From Zygaena filipendulae (taxonomy: Eukaryota; Arthropoda; Insecta; Lepidoptera; Zygaenidae), in contig OU015661.1 of assembly GCA_907165275.2 (NCBI GenBank), positions 6,517,501 through 6,581,500 of the forward strand: a DNA stretch of 64,000 nt. Reading direction: 5' to 3'. Below, in pieces: positions 59,341-64,000 of this stretch. Within the stretch, counting starts at the first letter, position 1. Each line of letters begins with the position of its first letter. The notes under the pieces are model-generated. The model was not told where the DNA came from and ran no database searches. It worked only from the letters and a program-made list of their open reading frames with translations. The translations under genes and the position numbers were made by a program.

Positions 59341-61916
59341 AACGGCAAATTATTTTTATATAGGTAATATAAGAGATTATTTATTTGTTTATTATACAAT
59401 ATATTATACAGATAATTTTTTTTAAATGCCAAAGCAATGGTTTGGTGTTAGTTACTATAATAATAGGACTATGGTCCATCGAAATCAGCGTTGAAAGTTA
59501 GGTACTTAGCTAAAAAGTTCAAACATCGATAATAATCGTCGTCCGAATTCGGCAGTTGTTGCATAAAAGATGAACAGTGTAGGTACAAAATCGTTTTGGA
59601 TTACCTTAAAGCTGCACCGTACTGAAACTCCATCCACCATTATAAATGGTGAGAGTCATATCCGGAGAAGTCATTCTCCGAATATGGTTTGCCTCAATTT
59701 TTTCTCAAAAGAAAGAGATTGATAACCGAAACGAACGACTATTTCGACTACAATAAGTGTTAGAAAAATGCGAACGTAACAATATCTATCTGTCTGTCTG
59801 TCTGTTATGCCTTAACGGCTCAATCGATCATCATGAAAGTTTGCATACACGTTGTCAGGGGTACAGAGAAGGACATAGGGTATTTTTTTATCCCAGAAAT
59901 CCCGCGGAAATTCCGAAATTAACGCGGGGAAACTGCGAGGAACAGCTAGTTGTATACTAATGGAGTCCGCATCGGAGTTTATAATTTAATCAAAGGTATA
60001 TAATTAGTACTGACGACTGACGTAATCTATTATTTTAACCTATTTACCTTTGCACGTTTATATCCGGGTGCGTATACGTATATTAATTTGCTATTTTTAT
60101 AAGTCTTTGGATCTTTACCACATCGTGTACGGCCACCATATAAAGATTTCGTGATATCTACCTTGAGTCACAAACCAATAAATTATGACATCACAATATG
60201 ATGATCTCTAGAATATGACTAACTACATAGATAAGTGTGGGAAGCTTAAGAAATAGATTATAACCAAATTTATCTAACACTTACCGCGATAAATATCATC
60301 TCAGATTTGTGATGAAAAAAATGTTCTCCAAGGTTTTCAAGTATAATCTCAAGGAAGTTTTGCTAAATAAAGAGCATCCGTTTTTTTTAATTAGTAATAC
60401 ACAGCCCCTATACATACAACAGTTTTAATATCAATGAAATTGTATTTATTTAGTGAACGCTTTAAAACGAATAGGTATGTTATACGATGAAAAAAGACTC
60501 ATTCCGGTTATTACTGGATACAAAATAGGGGCCGCAACGAATAAAATAAACAAAGGTGGCCCACACAATAGGGAGAAACGAATAAAAGAACATGAGATAT
60601 ATCAAAGTGTCATAATAAAACGATGCACGCTGGTGAGAAAAAACATATTTTGTTAATATAGGATAAATACTAGACTAATGTAGTAAAAATAACACCACGC
60701 TGCGCGCTGTAGAAACAAAAATATAGTACATGTATTGTATCAGTACAATATATTGAATATACGGATTTCTTCAGGAACTCTTTCGTGATAAAAAGTTTCA
60801 ACTTTTATTTATTTTGTCTGAGTTAGAACCTAATAAGCTACCTACACTAAGTTGCGTTTAAACTTGTCCAGTAGTTTTTGCGTAATGAGTGTTCAAATAT
60901 AGGTACGAACAAACGGACAAAAATCAATAATTGGTCCCATTTATTTGTTTTTTCATGTTTCATGTTTACTAATTTACCAATGTTTTATTTGTGACCAAGC
61001 ATCGAGGATCAATTCTACTCACGCAAAACACGAAACCGCATTTTTCGTGTATCGATAAGGGTCTTCCCTCATATACCCCGTCGCGACCGATGGGCATAAT
61101 GTGTGTGCTAGTTTGGCTAGTATCGATATAAGACAAAAACCTTAGCGATCTGAGAGGTAGTATTAGCAGAATTTGCTATCAGTTTACGTTTGCCTTTTAT
61201 CGGTCATTTCCAAACTTGTGTTGCGATAGTTACAGGGACGAACCATACCCATCCGACGCTCCTGCAAATACTTACTCAAGACCAATATTGCACTCTACTA
61301 TTTACACACAAACAATATTAATGTACATACGATAGTTAGACGATAACGTTTCTATATATTATTCAAAAGCAATAATCTCGCTTCAACAGTACCGTTTAAA
61401 ATCATCGACGATAATAATTTGCATGACAGTATGTAGCTATGGTAGGTAATTTTAGTCTTGTATTTTGTACGATGACCCTATACAGATACTTGTTTGTAAA
61501 CTACATAATATATTCAACATTCAGATCATAACAATCTTAATTCTTTATTAACACGGGTATTCCCAGTTTAAGTACCAGCTATAAAATTAAATTTAAAAAT
61601 AACTAGAATATAAGTAGGATACATTATGTACCTACCTAGTCTAATTGAAAGCCTAAAAGAAATAAAGATTATTATTATTATCCATTTTTTAAATTTTTTC
61701 TCAGCTTAGGCTGGTAACTTGTAGAGTCAGTACGGGTACTGCCAAGTATCTGATCTATTTCATTAGTGGGTATGTTGTCCAGGATAAAAAGGTTCGTCCT
61801 GTAGAAAGCCTCTAACAATCCGGCAAGTATTAAGAATAATATAAGAAGTACTAGATTCGCCCTGTGCGCGAGCTGCGAGCAGCTCGCGGGGCTTGGTCGC
61901 CCTGTGCCCGGTTGTC

Positions 61917-63020
61917 CCCCATTGACCTCTATTTGTTCGAGCACCCCCCACCTGACTCTTTTAGTTTCGGAGATAATCGAGTTTGAATTTTGTTCGGCGG
62001 CCATGATTTTTTCCGCCATTTTGAAAAAAAAGTTTCACTATTGAAATTTGCCCAAGGTGTGGATCAAACTTTGTAAGTAACAGTTTTACTTTTGATGGAT
62101 AGTTTCGGCGGGCAGTCAACTCACTACCTGATGAGGAGCAGGAATCGAAGATGTCAAGGTTTTCCCACAATCACAGAAACCTCCTTTCCACGTCTTAAAT
62201 ACATTATATCGACCTAGAGATGCTCCTTCTGGGAGAACAATTATGCTTAACTTTTTTTCGCCAGCCATTTCGAATCCGTCCGCCATCTTGGAATTATTTA
62301 TATGCCGATAGAAGAAGATAGTGCACCACCAACTGTACAAATTTTTTTTCAATACCCACGGCCGATAGTTTCCGAGCCAGGGCCGAAACAATTTCCCCAT
62401 ACAAACAACTAATGTTCGGCGGCCATCTTGAAAAATGACGCAATCGAAAAACTGATTCGATATTCGGCATCAGCGACCCCAAAAACCCCCGGACGCCGAA
62501 CCTCACCCGGATCGGATCAACTTTTTTTTCGGCCGCCATTTTGAATCCGCCATTTTGGATTTTTACCACGCCAGGCGGTTGCCCCCCATCGACCTCTATG
62601 ACATTTGTTTGAGCACCCCCTACCTGACTCTTTTAGTTTCGGAGATAATCGAGTTTGAATTTTGTTCGGCGGCCATGTTTTTTTCCGCCATTTTGAAAAA
62701 AAAGTTACACTATTGAAAATTGCCCAAGGTGTGGATGAAATTTAGTTAGAAACGTTTTCACTTTCGATGGATAGTTTCGGCGGGCAGTCGACTCGCTACC
62801 TGATGAGAAGCAGGAATCGAAGATGTCGAGGTTTTCCCATAATCACCGAAACGTCCCCTCTACATGTTCCATACATTGTATCAAAATTTATTCTTATTTC
62901 TAATTTCACAGTGTATTAGTAATAACTGTAAAGCTGTGAGAAATTTTGTGTAATAAATAAATAAATAAATAAATAAATAAATCAACCTAGAGATGCTCCT
63001 TCTGGGAGAACAATTATGTC
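61917..63020. repeat. Direct duplication of a GGCGGCCAT-rich repeat
   Basis: 61917-62250 and 62583-63020 share GACTCTTTTAGTTTCGGAGA, GATGGATAGTTTCGGCGGGC and GAGATGCTCCTTCTGGGAGA. The second copy holds a short insertion ending in (AAAT)n at 62885-62982, a LINE-type tail. The frames called here are repeat sequence. Confidence 0.7.
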
Positions 63021-63866
63021 AATGAGTGAGTGGCAATCCAGCTTTATATATTATAATTATTGTTATTAAAATATTTTGATGTACCTACCTATCAAGGTTT
63101 TACCGGGAGCGTGTCATGTAAGCGTTCGAAAAATGTCGAAAGTTCTTTTTTTTCCCCATACGAAATTCTGTAAATGATAGTGGAAACCGCATAATCTGTT
63201 GCATATAAAAATGAATATTTGTACCTATGTGTGTCCTCTACGCGTTTCAAAACCAATGGTCCGATTGTGATGAAACATTGGTGTTGTTCTGCCTGCGTCC
63301 GCAAAGGTTTCTGATCGCAAAACTCACGCGGGTGAAACCGCGGGGCACGGCTATCTTATAAAAACTAAGCGGACAAACATATAAAGCGTCAATTCTACTC
63401 ACGCCTAAATAATGCAAAATCTCACCACACTTGCTTCGATAAGGCTAAGGCCACCCTATAGGTACCAAGCTTACAAATAAACTAGGAACTATGCTTGTGT
63501 ACAAGATACACAGTGGTTACATTACAAGGTACACTAACTTAGTGACACACAATCCACTTTCGCGTAGTCACAGCGAATAATTTGGCTCTTAACAATAAGC
63601 GAAGTTGTTTGTAGTTCTTTCCATGCGGTTTACCCCCGTGAATTTGAGGACCCCCCGGGAACTCTAAAAAGTAATCCGTATCGCTCATCCACTATAGGTT
63701 CCTATCAGTAAAAAAGTAGCAGTTTAGTAGTCCCCTATACATCTTAACTTGCCAACTTACCTCTTTGTAATAATAGTGTAGGTATACTTAACATTTGTGT
63801 TATTGTAGATAAAGATTTGTCTTTAGACGACGACGATTTCAATTGTTTTCTCTGCCCCATGTACAG

Positions 63867-64000
63867 GAGTGCTGTCCGATGCCAAGAAAGAGTTCAACAT
63901 TGGCGACGACCAGGCCGGCTTCCTGCAGACGGTGTTTGTTATCGCCTACATGGTGTTTGCGCCGATCTTCGGCTACTTCGGCGACAGGTACTCGCGGCGC
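63867..64000 (+). CDS. spin: Spinster, second coding exon (runs off window)
   Basis: Follows the acceptor ATGTACAG and starts in phase 1, matching exon 1. The 44 codons visible continue helix 1-2 of the MFS fold: [12 protein letters not shown], then [20 protein letters not shown] and [10 protein letters not shown], which holds the MFS signature loop G-x-x-x-D-R-x-x-R/K-R between helices 2 and 3. The exon has no donor before position 64000, so the gene continues to the right. GC content is higher than in the flanking intron, as expected of coding sequence. Confidence 0.93.

Larger units (their letters stand above)
45510..63866 (+). other. Spinster intron 1 (18.4 kb)
   Basis: Bounded by GTAAGT at 45510 and TGTACAG at 63866. 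Besides the elements listed separately it holds SINE-like scraps at 45580-45760, 46130-46340, 46515-46620, 52690-52860 and 55680-55830, and two CpG-rich stretches at about 50040-50260 and 57990-58250. I see no other convincing gene inside. Confidence 0.75.

Noticed and set aside
60299..60832. Possible CTCAG-family element between CTCAG (60300) and CTGAG (60822)
   Set aside because: The arms do not pair beyond 6 bases and the flanking 8-mers differ.

Overview
The window is nuclear DNA from an insect, most likely a moth or butterfly. It is AT-rich, has small exons with GT-AG introns, and is packed with dispersed short repeats of a type familiar from Lepidoptera (CTAGCTGTCCCCCGCG-type units, AACCGACTTCCAAAAAGG units, many foldback/MITE elements). 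There are no bacterial-style operons.

Six protein genes can be read by joining exons. On the minus strand from the left edge is a partial cationic amino acid transporter (SLC7/CAT family, 802-5811, 3' end off the window). Then come a single-exon LAP-type leucine-rich repeat protein without a PDZ domain (17337-20057, minus) and the centriole cartwheel gene SAS-6 (12 coding exons, 20870-33563, minus). RPA2 (six coding exons, 36472-40845, plus) is convergent with boca/MESD (three exons, 41079-42293, minus). The MFS transporter spinster begins at 45299 (plus); its first intron is 18.4 kb and its second coding exon runs off the right edge. The exon phases of SAS-6 (607 aa), RPA2 (265 aa) and boca (184 aa) close exactly.

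The rest is intron or intergenic DNA dominated by mobile-element debris: a 5'-truncated, frameshifted non-LTR retrotransposon with RT and RNase H in a SAS-6 intron; hAT-like elements with 8-bp target-site duplications (TSDs); large foldbacks, one beginning about 73 bp upstream of the SAS-6 ATG; tandem SINE-like repeats in RPA2 intron 5; and nested palindromic MITEs.

The most unusual signal is two sets of ultra-short sequences flanked by perfect direct repeats. The first is a set of 23-37 bp palindromes with CTCAG...CTGAG ends. The second is a 19-20 bp sequence CAGTGATTACCTTCTCTCTG or its reverse. Most copies carry a perfect 8-bp TSD, as if they had inserted like full DNA transposons although almost nothing lies between the ends. 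A second lead is a 72-nt symmetric, phase-matched candidate cassette exon in spinster intron 1. All gene calls rest on reading the protein sequence and splice sites by eye; no search was run.
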